From assembly GCA_026707045.1 (NCBI GenBank), contig JAPOXO010000126.1, positions 49,045-99,642 of the forward strand: 50,598 bases of DNA, read 5' to 3'. Source of the DNA: Gammaproteobacteria bacterium (GTDB lineage Bacteria > Pseudomonadota > Gammaproteobacteria > Pseudomonadales > Azotimanducaceae). Positions 26,047 to 34,044 of this stretch are shown one piece after another. The translations under genes and the position numbers were made by a program. The notes beneath the pieces are model-generated. The model saw nothing but the letters and a program-made list of their open reading frames with translations. It made no database searches and was not told the origin of the DNA. Each line of letters begins with the position of its first letter. Positions within the stretch are counted from its first letter, which is position 1.

Positions 26047-28628
26047 TCAACTTCGGCTTCCGGAAGAGGAGGCATTTCAGTCTCAGAGAAGGTCCTGCAA
26101 AAGCTATCTAGGTGGCAACTTCGGCAAATGTAGTTTGGGAACGTAGGATTGACTGTCGCAACGCCCTCCTTGAATTCCCGCGCTATTGCTGACACTGCAT
26201 CCCGCCACTCATTCTTCATCTGCTTAAATCCCGCTTTGAATTGCTTATCGGGAAGAGCAATGCCTTTCTCCCGAGTTGCACGGCTGGCAATCCCTTTCAT
26301 CTTGATGCTCAATCCGTCGATTTGTTCATATGCCAACCCATCACAATCTGGGACAGCCATCGAGTAAAGCGGCATTTGGGGGTCTCTTGGACGAGGTTCG
26401 GACCAATTGCTCAAGGCTACTGTTCCCGTCTTGTAGTCGATCACCAAGGCACTCAAGAATTCGGTCCTATCCACTCGATCCACTCGCAGCTTAAATGTGA
26501 ATCCTTCCAATTCCAGGGCGTATTCCTTTTCTACTTCAACTACTTGAAACGCTTCACGCGACTCTTCCATCTGCTGCCAACTAGCAACAATTTCACGAAT
26601 GCGCGCTTTCTCGTGCTCGATAAACCGATCCGGGAGCAACCGTTTCTTAAGCGGTCTGAGAGAGTCGTCGATTGCTAGTTCAATGTCTGTCTCTTTTATG
26701 TCGGCGATCGTGCTTTGATCCCTAGCTCGCTCTACAAGCACCTGCAAAACCCTGTGGACCATGGTTCCACGATCTAGCGGGTCGGGAAATCGATGAGGTA
26801 GCTTGCCCTCAGGTAGCTTTGTCCTATGTATCGCCCAAGCGCGAAACGGACAGTTGGATTGATCCCGAATAATTGAGGTGTGCTGTTTCCCAATTTCCCC
26901 AAGAGGCAACGGTGTTCCTTTGTCCGCGATGTACTCGCGAATCATGTCGTGTTGTTTTTCTATACCCCAGGGATGATCGAATTCAGCGATCTCTGGTCGA
27001 GTGAGAATCTCGCTCAGTTCAGCATTTCCCCGGCCGGAAAACAGCCGACTGGGTCGTGCTTCTGTCTGCTCTTCGTTGGGAGCTGCACTAAGTACAACTT
27101 CGGGTGCGCTTAGAAGCCACATATTCGACAAGCGCTGAGACCAATCGAGCATTTGCTGATGTGTCACTCGTGGAATAACCGCACGTCTTTGCACGGAAAT
27201 CGGAATCATTGGATTCGGATTTGGATCCGATGGCCAATTGTCTTCGGCGACGTTGCAAACCCACAGAGCATCGAATTGCAAACCGATTGATTCCATTCGA
27301 TCTACAACTTGAATGGGTGCGTAACGGGTGTCATAGGCCAATTGACTTGCCCTCAATCCGTCGCGAATTAGTTCAACAGCTTGTCGCCACGGAACTCTTC
27401 CCACAAAGGCGGACAGATGGGCAACATTGTTGAGCGCTTCGACAATTGACGCATGTACTCTTCGATCTTCGTCAGAGTGCTCGTCTGTCATCCATCCGGC
27501 TAGGCGGAATACTTGCAAAGCTACGGCTGCCCAGTCACTCAGGAGGCTTGCTCGTCTGGTGGTAAGTCTCGTGATTTGTTTTGGCGCCAAAGCGCCGCTT
27601 CGAGATGCATATCCCGCAAATCTAACGTGATCGGGAAACTCCGTGGGAAACTGCGATGGAATTTCTAACTCGGTTAGATATGGTGACCTTCCCAGTTGAA
27701 GCACTTCGGAAAAGTTGAGGTCGCTGATCGTCCAGGTCAGTAGCTTGACGATGTCTTGACAGAGGCGAGTTTCGATTAACGGTACTCCTGCTCCAACATT
27801 GACCAATTGGTCGATGCCTTCTCCATCAAAGAACGCAGCCTCCCAGTGACGGCGAATTGTGAGGTACTCCATCGATGTTTGAGGAACGACCACTCCAATT
27901 CGTCCTGAGATTCCGAATACTGACAGCCTTTCCCGTGCCCATTGAACTAGCCCTGATCGTTCTCTAGCAATGGAATTGAAGACATGAACCTTGGGATCGT
28001 GAGAATTCTGGAGCAAAGGACGAAGTGATTTCCCAAGCCTACCGGTTCGTTCGAATTGCTGAATCAGGTCGCGTTGGCTTGGATTTAGCTCATCGCAAGC
28101 AAAGAGACTAACTGGACTAGGATGGAAAGTTTCATCACCTATTGCAACGGCAATCAGTCGTGGGAGTTGTGGAACAGTAATGACTTCTTGCTCCTTACGA
28201 AGCTTCTCGAATTCTGTGATCCAATTGTGAAACAGGCGGCCGTTTTCTGTTTGATCCAAATCAGGCCTAACTCGCTGCAGATTCCAGCCACAATAAATGC
28301 TCCAAGCATCCACGACTGCCCTGGTATGTTTGAAGTACTCATCGTCGGGAGCACAGAGTCGAAACGCCAAATTGAGCGCTGATCGATGAAGAAGACCAAA
28401 CGTTGCCGTCGAGTGACCCATGCGCATGAGCTCCTCGTAGAGTTCGAGCACCCATGCATCGAAGTGTTTGATATTGGGTGTGTGCCAAGCGTGCCTACCG
28501 TCGAGTACACACTCATATGCCCACGAATATCGAAGCTCGCTCGCTTGTCTTGCGTTCGCCGTGACGATCGTAGACGTTCGTATGGCTTGTCTAAGCTCAT
28601 CGTCAAGCGGTATCAACGGTTTGCGCAT
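26043..28628 (-). CDS. AddB-like PD-(D/E)XK nuclease with iron-sulfur cysteines
   Basis: An 861-residue partner of the AddA-like helicase. The N-terminal half resembles an inactive helicase fold (VTANARQASELRYSW). The C-terminal part has the RecB-type nuclease: DRGTMVHRVLQVLVE, then ALVIDYKTGTV. Four cysteines are placed as in AddB: one before the nuclease in NCPFRAWA, and three at the end in CRSCHLDSFC (C-x2-C-x5-C). In AddB these hold a 4Fe-4S cluster that staples the domain. It resembles the gammaproteobacterial 'probable DNA repair protein' that pairs with a UvrD-type helicase. The start is ATG 28628, divergent from the TerB-like genes. Confidence 0.85.
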   Translation of the reverse strand: MRKPLIPLDDELRQAIRTSTIVTANARQASELRYSWAYECVLDGRHAWHTPNIKHFDAWVLELYEELMRMGHSTATFGLLHRSALNLAFRLCAPDDEYFKHTRAVVDAWSIYCGWNLQRVRPDLDQTENGRLFHNWITEFEKLRKEQEVITVPQLPRLIAVAIGDETFHPSPVSLFACDELNPSQRDLIQQFERTGRLGKSLRPLLQNSHDPKVHVFNSIARERSGLVQWARERLSVFGISGRIGVVVPQTSMEYLTIRRHWEAAFFDGEGIDQLVNVGAGVPLIETRLCQDIVKLLTWTISDLNFSEVLQLGRSPYLTELEIPSQFPTEFPDHVRFAGYASRSGALAPKQITRLTTRRASLLSDWAAVALQVFRLAGWMTDEHSDEDRRVHASIVEALNNVAHLSAFVGRVPWRQAVELIRDGLRASQLAYDTRYAPIQVVDRMESIGLQFDALWVCNVAEDNWPSDPNPNPMIPISVQRRAVIPRVTHQQMLDWSQRLSNMWLLSAPEVVLSAAPNEEQTEARPSRLFSGRGNAELSEILTRPEIAEFDHPWGIEKQHDMIREYIADKGTPLPLGEIGKQHTSIIRDQSNCPFRAWAIHRTKLPEGKLPHRFPDPLDRGTMVHRVLQVLVERARDQSTIADIKETDIELAIDDSLRPLKKRLLPDRFIEHEKARIREIVASWQQMEESREAFQVVEVEKEYALELEGFTFKLRVDRVDRTEFLSALVIDYKTGTVALSNWSEPRPRDPQMPLYSMAVPDCDGLAYEQIDGLSIKMKGIASRATREKGIALPDKQFKAGFKQMKNEWRDAVSAIAREFKEGVATVNPTFPNYICRSCHLDSFCRTFSETEMPPLPEAEVE

Positions 28629-28721
28629 GCTGAGCTAGTTCCTCTGAGCTTTAGAGTTGAACCTATTTCATTGAAACCGTACAGGTACAATGTTCAAGTT
28701 GCAGAGTAATTGTCTCGGATT

Positions 28722-28856
28722 ATGTTACGCACTCTTTGGAAGGACTTTCTGGAGCAACGCTTGCCCATGAAGTTCGTTTTTGTTTGGGGATGGTTGTGCG
28801 TAGTCATAATGTTGGGAGCCCTTTTTTCCCCGTACATTAACTCACTGTTCGCATAG
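28722..28856 (+). CDS. Small membrane peptide upstream of, and in frame with, the TerB-like gene
   Basis: This 44-codon open frame runs from ATG 28722 to TAG 28854-28856. It encodes a short charged start (MLRTLWKDFLEQRLPMK) and one membrane segment (FVFVWGWLCVVIMLGALFSP). I do not recognise a family. It is in the same frame as the TerB-like gene, separated only by the TAG and seven sense codons. It could be a real small membrane protein, the anchor of a longer protein made by amber readthrough, or the 5' part of a gene broken by one stop. A TACAAT box at 28686-28691 could be part of a promoter. No ribosome-binding site is evident. Confidence 0.5.
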   Translation: MLRTLWKDFLEQRLPMKFVFVWGWLCVVIMLGALFSPYINSLFA

Positions 28857-28877
28857 TTTTCGGATTCATTCACCCAA

Positions 28878-29276
28878 TTGTGGCTCTCCTCACTGTCTGA
28901 CACGCAGCGAGCCGCGCTCATCGGGCTCGCTCACAGTGTCGTTGTATCGGATGGGTTGCTTGATCCCAACGAGGAATTCATGCTTGATGAATTCAAGCGT
29001 GAAATGGCATTGAGCAGTAAGACCAGCGAGCACGATATTGCAACGAGTGATCTTGCAAAAACATTCGATTCCCCGAGAACACGAAGGATTGCAATAATCA
29101 ATTTGCTCCGCCTTTCATACGTCGATGGAGAATTTGACGTGGAAGAGGAGTGTTTGCTCAAGCAAATCGCTATTCGGTTCGATATCGGAGAAATGGAATT
29201 CCGACGTATGGATAGCTGGGTAAGAAGACTAATGTCGCTGGAGAACGAAGCTTCTGATCAGTTCTTACAAGAGTGA
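28878..29276 (+). CDS. TerB-like protein
   Basis: A helical TerB-like domain protein of 132 residues. Two acidic repeats typical of the family are visible: AHSVVVSDGLLDPNEEFML and LLRLSYVDGEFDVEEECLL, which are possible metal-binding loops. TerB domains occur in tellurite-resistance/stress systems and in the membrane co-chaperone DjlA. The only upstream start is TTG 28878, with no ribosome-binding site. The frame continues upstream to a TAG that closes the membrane peptide, so readthrough would give a membrane-anchored protein of about 184 residues. The convergent J-domain gene ends 19 bases downstream. The start and the exact product are uncertain. Confidence 0.75.
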   Translation: MWLSSLSDTQRAALIGLAHSVVVSDGLLDPNEEFMLDEFKREMALSSKTSEHDIATSDLAKTFDSPRTRRIAIINLLRLSYVDGEFDVEEECLLKQIAIRFDIGEMEFRRMDSWVRRLMSLENEASDQFLQE

Positions 29277-29295
29277 CAATCTTAGCGAGTTGATT

Positions 29296-30054
29296 TCATA
29301 GATTGTCGAGCAGGATTCGCCTTGCCTCATTAATTTCGGCGGCGAGGTAGCTCGATCCTCCCTGATCGGGATGTAGGTGTTGAATTAGCCGCCGGTGCGC
29401 AGCGATGATTTCATCTCGACTCGCGTTCAGATCAAGGCCCAAGATGTCGGCAGCTCGTTGGGTCGTCATCTCGCCTTCTTGCGAACCTGTCTCTTTCTGT
29501 GATGCCTGTTCAGATTGCCCCATATTGGGTCGATGACGTTCTATGTATGCCTCAAGCAATCGACGGGACTCCTCTTCTTGAAGACTGTGGTAAAGATCGG
29601 CGATCTCCGAGTCACTCAAGGAACTTAGCTGTCGACTTACATACGGTCCTTTACTTACTTCACCTTCGATGTTTCCTGAACCATGGTCTAGCGACATTGA
29701 GAGTTCGTTGGTACTTGCGGTGCTGCCGGAGTTGTCGTCGTTTGCTGCACCAAATTGCTGGAAGGCGTTGGTAGAGAATGCTCCTCCCAAAGGATTTCCA
29801 AATCGTGAGAACAACGTCAGCCAGGGAAGAAGACCGATGATTCTTCTTAGGAATGGTAGTACTAGTGTTCCGACCGCAGCAAACGGGTGAATCATGCCTC
29901 GCATGGATGCAAGCAAAAGTACTGCTGCCAAGACACCAACGGCAATAAGGACGAGTTTGGAATTGATAGGAGTTTTCTTGTTGTTCCACAGCAACTTGAA
30001 CAGCAAAAGTAGAGCGAGTACGCCAATAACCCCAAGAACGAATACGACAATCAT
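29296..30054 (-). CDS. Membrane-anchored J-domain protein
   Basis: A 252-residue co-chaperone-like protein. Three N-terminal hydrophobic segments (VVFVLGVIGVLALLLLFKLL, LVLIAVGVLAAVLLLASM, VGTLVLPFLRRIIGLLPWL) precede a soluble part. A block SLDHGSGNIEGEVSKGPY comes next; I recall it as conserved in similar alphaproteobacterial proteins. The C-terminal J domain (about 196-252) ends the protein, with HPD at residues 228-230 in HLHPDQGG, the tripeptide that stimulates Hsp70 ATPase. The J domain at the extreme C-terminus resembles Tim14/Pam18 and DjlA. It overlaps the upstream VWA gene by four bases (ATGA), so the two are coupled. Its client is unknown. Confidence 0.85.
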   Translation of the reverse strand: MIVVFVLGVIGVLALLLLFKLLWNNKKTPINSKLVLIAVGVLAAVLLLASMRGMIHPFAAVGTLVLPFLRRIIGLLPWLTLFSRFGNPLGGAFSTNAFQQFGAANDDNSGSTASTNELSMSLDHGSGNIEGEVSKGPYVSRQLSSLSDSEIADLYHSLQEEESRRLLEAYIERHRPNMGQSEQASQKETGSQEGEMTTQRAADILGLDLNASRDEIIAAHRRLIQHLHPDQGGSSYLAAEINEARRILLDNL

Positions 30055-30725
30055 CGTTTGACTTGTGTAAGCAATCTCGTAGCTAAGTTACCTTTGAGTT
30101 TTTGTATGGCTTCTCTTCCTCCGGTGGCATAGGACGCGACTGCACCGAGCAACTCTGCAAGATCGCTCGCTGAACCAGCTCTAAACGGAATGTGAGCTCC
30201 TCCGGAACGCTGCGCAATTCGAGAGAACACTTGGGCAGCTCTTTGATCATTACCCTCTTGAAATACGAACACTGGAACGCGGAATAGACCCAGTTGTCCG
30301 GCCAATTCATAGAGTTCAAAGGGGTTTTCCTCGCAAGCGTCTCCAACCAGCACGGCGGCTTTCAACTCCGACGACAGCGATTCTTTGCGAATGTGTGACA
30401 GAACTCGCGCGATTTGTGTTCCTCCAGCAATGCACCGCACGTTTTGCATGCTGTTAAGCAAGGCATTCGAGGAATTGGTCCAATTGGACGCATTAAACTC
30501 ATTGAATCCTCTGTAGTAGACCAGTTGAACGGACAGCTGTTTCTCTTTTGCAGTTCGAAACAGTTCTCCGTGAAGACTGGTAGCAAGGTCCCAGGTGTGT
30601 TCCCGGCTCGCAGTGGCATCCATTGCAAAAACCAAGCGGGCTTTCTTTTGCGTAACAACTGGATGTTTCTTTGTTTCCGCCAGAAATGCCTCGACAGAGT
30701 TTTTCTGATCAGGAAGCTTTTTCAT
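30051..30725 (-). CDS. von Willebrand A-domain protein
   Basis: A 224-residue cytoplasmic protein that is almost entirely a VWA domain. The metal-ion (MIDAS) site looks complete: LVFAMDATASREHTWD (DxTxS in place of DxSxS), the threonine in CIAGGTQIARVL, and the aspartate in AAVLVGDACEENP. Other blocks are SVQLVYYRGFNEFNASNW and VPVFVFQEGNDQRAA. I chose ATG 30725, giving MKKLPDQKNSVEAFL, which suits related proteins as I recall them. The frame continues to 30842, but that stretch overlaps the divergent promoter region. Its stop overlaps the J-domain start. VWA proteins of this type occur in Ter-like stress systems. Function is inferred only from neighbours. Confidence 0.8.
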   Translation of the reverse strand: MKKLPDQKNSVEAFLAETKKHPVVTQKKARLVFAMDATASREHTWDLATSLHGELFRTAKEKQLSVQLVYYRGFNEFNASNWTNSSNALLNSMQNVRCIAGGTQIARVLSHIRKESLSSELKAAVLVGDACEENPFELYELAGQLGLFRVPVFVFQEGNDQRAAQVFSRIAQRSGGAHIPFRAGSASDLAELLGAVASYATGGREAIQKLKGNLATRLLTQVKR

Positions 30726-30776
30726 ACAAAGATTATCCACTATCGAACGGCAACGAATTGGGATTTGCACGTCCAT

Positions 30777-30804
30777 TTGCAATAACAGGTCAAATTCGTA
30801 TACA
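30777..30804 (+). promoter_or_regulatory. Candidate promoter for the YdcH-like gene
   Basis: TTGCAA (30777-30782) and TATACA (30799-30804) are 16 bases apart and lie 49 bases upstream of the start codon. Each matches the sigma-70 consensus at four of six positions, so support is weak. Confidence 0.28.
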
Positions 30805-30853
30805 TTAGTCGTAGATGTAACGAAAACCATCATCGAACTCAAAGGAGGATAGA

Positions 30854-31054
30854 TTGTTAGAACAAACCGAGACCGAGCAACAGTTGGAGCGACTTCGGAT
30901 TGAACATCGGGACTTGGACGAGATCGTGGACATATTGATCAAGTCGGGTCACGAAGATGAGATGAGAATTCAGCGACTAAAAAAGAAGAAGCTTCGATTG
31001 CGAGATCAAATTGCAAGGCTCGAAAGTTCTCAATCTACTCGAGCAGACGCTTAG
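30854..31054 (+). CDS. YdcH-like (DUF465) coiled-coil protein
   Basis: A 66-residue, highly charged helical protein. The pattern LRIEHRDLDEIVDILIKSG then IQRLKKKKLRLRDQIARLE is that of the YdcH/DUF465 family of short helical-hairpin proteins, whose role is unknown. The start is TTG 30854, decided by a perfect AGGAGG at 30843-30848, five bases upstream and the best ribosome-binding site in the window. It is divergent from the VWA/J-domain pair and shares their upstream region. The strong site suggests high expression. Confidence 0.82.
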   Translation: MLEQTETEQQLERLRIEHRDLDEIVDILIKSGHEDEMRIQRLKKKKLRLRDQIARLESSQSTRADA

Positions 31055-31130
31055 CAAATAGATTTGGTTGCCCCCGACATGTAGGAGTGGGGCTAGCTAA
31101 TCTTGGAGCACTTGCTCGGCAAAGTGAAAG

Positions 31131-31161
31131 CCGACTCAACCTCCAAGTGAGGGTGAGTTGG
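31131..31161 (+). other. Hairpin between the YdcH-like gene and the small unknown gene
   Basis: CCGACTCAACCT (31131-31142) can pair with AGGGTGAGTTGG (31150-31161) with one mismatch and one wobble, around the loop CCAAGTG. No T-run follows. It could be a leader structure of the gene at 31333 or a terminator remnant. The rest of 31055-31332 shows no gene I can support. Confidence 0.35.
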
Positions 31162-31332
31162 AGTGTATTGGATATGATCGTACATACTGCTTGCTAACCC
31201 AAACTGCTATCACGATTCTTACTGGAGTTGAAGTTGCTAGTCCAACGAAGCCCATGGGAAAGAGTGGTATCGCTAAAATGTCGAACCGCATCCATCGCAT
31301 TTCCGTTACTCCCCTTATTCATCGGTGCGGCA

Positions 31333-31614
31333 ATGGGCGAAGAACGAAGACTAACACGCATGATCTACGATGCTTTCGTGGCCGTAGTAGATAGCGGGCA
31401 GGACGAGATTAGGCCCGGCCACATAGTTCAGTACATGCGCGAACAGAATAATCCATTGGGCATTTGGAACGTGAATGGTGAATTCTCGACGTTACGCAGC
31501 ATGGGTGTCATCGAATTAGACGAAGATACAGCCACGTGGAGACTAGTGCGATCCCAAAGCTACGAGGAAGCTGAAGAGAGGCTAAACGGACGGGCGGTTG
31601 ACACTGTCAAATAA
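31333..31614 (+). CDS. Small protein of unknown function, possible winged helix
   Basis: I do not recognise this 93-residue protein. From ATG 31333 it reads GEERRLTRMIYDAFVAVVDS, then EIRPGHIVQYMREQNNP, FSTLRSMGVIELDE and TATWRLV. The succession of two helices, a third helix and a beta-hairpin looks like a small winged-helix domain, but this is a guess from pattern. The open frame extends back to 31228, where the residues are basic and unconvincing. The 3' end overlaps convergent ribD by eight bases. It may be a regulator or an accessory of the neighbouring module; nothing in the sequence decides this. Confidence 0.5.
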   Translation: MGEERRLTRMIYDAFVAVVDSGQDEIRPGHIVQYMREQNNPLGIWNVNGEFSTLRSMGVIELDEDTATWRLVRSQSYEEAEERLNGRAVDTVK

Positions 31615-32719
31615 TAGAGCGCGTTTGTAGTTTCCCACTGCTCACGTTCTCAATCACAATACGCACATCGTCTCCTATTTGCTCAACGGATGCGACCCTG
31701 CCTCCGATTGCGTCACTTAGCTGATCGATTTTCACTTTAGCCATGGGCATTCCTTCGAATCCAAGGACTAAAGGGGCCATATAGACAACCAATTCATCCC
31801 ACACTCCTGAATTCAGGAAAGTACCTGTTAATTCGGGGCCAGCCTCTACCAATACCTCGTTTACTCCTTCCTCTCCCAGTCTTGTGACTACTTCTCTAGC
31901 ATCGCCTCTCTCGCTTGTGTGACGCCATGTAGTGAAGTTTTCCGGAAGCTCGACCCCGTCCCTGCAAACGACGATGACTTTAGATTCAGTTTCAAGCAAT
32001 TTCGCATTGGGGGGAATCCTTCCGTCAGTGTCGAATATGACCCGAATTGGGGAAGGGCCAACTTCCGAATCTAATCGAACGTTGAGCCTTGGGTCGTCAG
32101 CAAGTACTGTCCCAATTCCTGAAACAATTGCACCGCTACGCGCTCGGAGTTTATGTACATCGATCCGAGATTTGGAGCAAGTTATCCACTGACTCTCTCC
32201 GTTAGCGGCACCGACTCGTCCATCCACTGACATTCCAACCTTTAGGCGAACAAAGGGTTGTCCGTACTTCATGCGCTTTCGGTATCCGGGGTTGAGTGAC
32301 TCTGCCTCTGGGATCTCAATAATCGAAACTTCGATTCCGGATTTTTCAAGACGTTTCAGTCCCTGTCCGCTGACAAAGGGGTTGGGATCAGATTCAGCCA
32401 CAACCACTCTTCCCACACCGACATCAATAAGGGCTTCGCAACACGGAGGTGTTCGCCCATGCGTAGAGCAAGGTTCAAGACTCACGTATGCAACACAGTC
32501 TGAGAGGTCTCCTGTTGCATTTCGAATGGCTTCAATCTCAGCATGCGGACCTCCATCACGCCGATGAAATCCACGACTCACAACCTGGCCATGCTTGACG
32601 AACAAACATCCGACACGGGGGTTGTTGCGTGTAACTAAATGGAGACCTTTGGCAGCAAGCTGAATAGCTGACTTCAAATAGAGCCGATCAACATCCTTTT
32701 GAACGTTTCTGCATCTCAT
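31607..32719 (-). CDS. ribD: Riboflavin biosynthesis deaminase/reductase RibD
   Basis: RibD carries out the second and third steps of riboflavin synthesis. Residues about 10-150 form the zinc deaminase: NPRVGCLFVKHG, GPHAEIEAI (zinc His and catalytic Glu) and the cysteine motif LEPCSTHGRTPPCCEAL. Residues about 160-365 form the NADPH-dependent reductase (VRLKVGMSVDGRVGAANGES, WITCSKSRIDVHKLRA, VSGIGTVLADDPRLNVRL). Length (370) is typical. The gene stands alone here; ribE, ribBA and ribH are not nearby. I see no FMN riboswitch upstream. It overlaps the convergent small gene at its 3' end. Confidence 0.95.
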   Translation of the reverse strand: MRCRNVQKDVDRLYLKSAIQLAAKGLHLVTRNNPRVGCLFVKHGQVVSRGFHRRDGGPHAEIEAIRNATGDLSDCVAYVSLEPCSTHGRTPPCCEALIDVGVGRVVVAESDPNPFVSGQGLKRLEKSGIEVSIIEIPEAESLNPGYRKRMKYGQPFVRLKVGMSVDGRVGAANGESQWITCSKSRIDVHKLRARSGAIVSGIGTVLADDPRLNVRLDSEVGPSPIRVIFDTDGRIPPNAKLLETESKVIVVCRDGVELPENFTTWRHTSERGDAREVVTRLGEEGVNEVLVEAGPELTGTFLNSGVWDELVVYMAPLVLGFEGMPMAKVKIDQLSDAIGGRVASVEQIGDDVRIVIENVSSGKLQTRSII

Positions 32720-33138
32720 TGCTAGGTATACGTTTCAGAAAACTATTCTGGTTTGTTGCAGTTCTCTAGAAACTATCTCGAAGAATTCGCATTTTATGCG
32801 GTGCATTGCACCCAAAACCGACGCAAAGACCATGCACCAAGTCACAATCATCAGTCTTCAATTGAAACAAAGCAATTTCTGTCTGTGTGTTTGTTGTTGA
32901 ACGAAATGTCGAAGAACGTGAGGGGTCGTATTGAATTGTTAACTGTTCAAATAACTAGTATGAATATTGAAGATGCAAACGTCGGTTGAAGCCGTTCTCG
33001 TAAAATTCGATGCCTGTGTCTGAATATTCTCTAAATCGTCTCAAGTCTCAGTGTTGCTTTCATTATCCAATACAACTCAGTGGTAATCGCCGCAGACCGA
33101 GGAATGCGACAGTTTGGTAGGTCGTTGAGGAAGTAGAG
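32720..33138. other. Intergenic region between divergent ribD and prpB
   Basis: About 420 bases without a supported gene. The open frames here (for example 32753-32989) have no family features. It should contain promoters for ribD and the prp genes, but I found no convincing -35/-10 pair. One compact palindrome is annotated separately. No prpR-type regulator gene lies beside the operon. Confidence 0.5.
32800..32812. promoter_or_regulatory. Operator-like palindrome
   Basis: GGTGCATTGCACC is a perfect two-fold repeat of GGTGCA/TGCACC around one central base. It lies about 80 bases upstream of ribD and 327 bases upstream of prpB. The size suits a binding site for a dimeric regulator. No regulator gene is adjacent, so the identity is unknown. 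Confidence 0.3.
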
Positions 33139-34044
33139 ATGCCGAGCGCTCAAACTGCTACACAGACTCCGGGCGCAAGATTGCGCAAAGCTTGGACGGT
33201 TGAACGTCCGCTTCAAATTGTCGGTACCGTGGATGCTTACAGTGCACTTCAAGCTCAAAGAGTTGGATTCAAATGCCTCTACCTTTCGGGAAGTGGAGTG
33301 GCTGCAAGTTCCCACGGACTGCCTGATCTGGCAATCACATCGTTAGATGACGTACTGGTAGATGCTCGCAGGATTACAAGCGCAACGGACCTTCCACTGC
33401 TTGTAGACATCGATACTGGCTGGGGTTCCGCATTCAACATTGCACGCACCGTACGTGAAATGGAGAGAGCAGGGGTCGCGGGCGTCCACATCGAAGACCA
33501 AGTAGCAACCAAACGATGCGGACACCGCCCAAACAAAGAGATTGTGTCCGCCACTGAAATGTGCGATCGCATCGTCGCAGCCCTTGATGCAAAGATCGAT
33601 CCAAGTTTTGTGGTCATGGCACGAACCGATGCGTTGGCTGTTAGTGGTATGAAAGAGGTATTGGAACGTGTACGGAGCTACGAAGAAGCGGGAGCGGATG
33701 CAATTTTTGCAGAGGCTATGACCGATACTCGAATGTATCGACAGATAGTGGATTCTGTGGAAGTACCGGTTCTAGCAAATCTTACAGAATTTGGTAAGAC
33801 ACCCATATACACATTGCAAGATTTGCGAGCCGTAGGAATTCGTATGGCTCTCTATCCACTCTCGGCTTTTCGAGCTATGTCCAAAGCCGCTGATAAAGTG
33901 TTTAGAGCGATTCGCCATGAAGGTTCCCAACAAAACGTAATCGATCGTATGCAGACCCGAGATGAACTGTACGAAATTCTTCGTTACCACGAGTTCGAAC
34001 AGAAGCTAAATGCACTATACAAGGGAGAGGAATCGAATGGTTGA
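33139..34044 (+). CDS. prpB: 2-methylisocitrate lyase
   Basis: PrpB splits 2-methylisocitrate into pyruvate and succinate, the last step of the methylcitrate cycle for propionyl-CoA. The 301-residue length, the start [41 protein letters not shown] and the signature [10 protein letters not shown], with the catalytic Cys127, separate it from isocitrate lyase (KKCGH, longer protein). [12 protein letters not shown] and [11 protein letters not shown] are also typical. Its 3' end overlaps the prpC start by eight bases. prpC and prpD follow in the same direction. Confidence 0.94.
   Translation: MPSAQTATQTPGARLRKAWTVERPLQIVGTVDAYSALQAQRVGFKCLYLSGSGVAASSHGLPDLAITSLDDVLVDARRITSATDLPLLVDIDTGWGSAFNIARTVREMERAGVAGVHIEDQVATKRCGHRPNKEIVSATEMCDRIVAALDAKIDPSFVVMARTDALAVSGMKEVLERVRSYEEAGADAIFAEAMTDTRMYRQIVDSVEVPVLANLTEFGKTPIYTLQDLRAVGIRMALYPLSAFRAMSKAADKVFRAIRHEGSQQNVIDRMQTRDELYEILRYHEFEQKLNALYKGEESNG

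Noticed and set aside
32753-32989. A 78-residue plus-strand open frame in the ribD-prpB gap.
   Set aside because: No homology pattern, no ribosome-binding site, and it spans the operator-like palindrome and the probable promoter region.
32720-33138. An FMN riboswitch upstream of ribD.
   Set aside because: I could not find the conserved RFN sequence blocks or a matching multi-stem fold.
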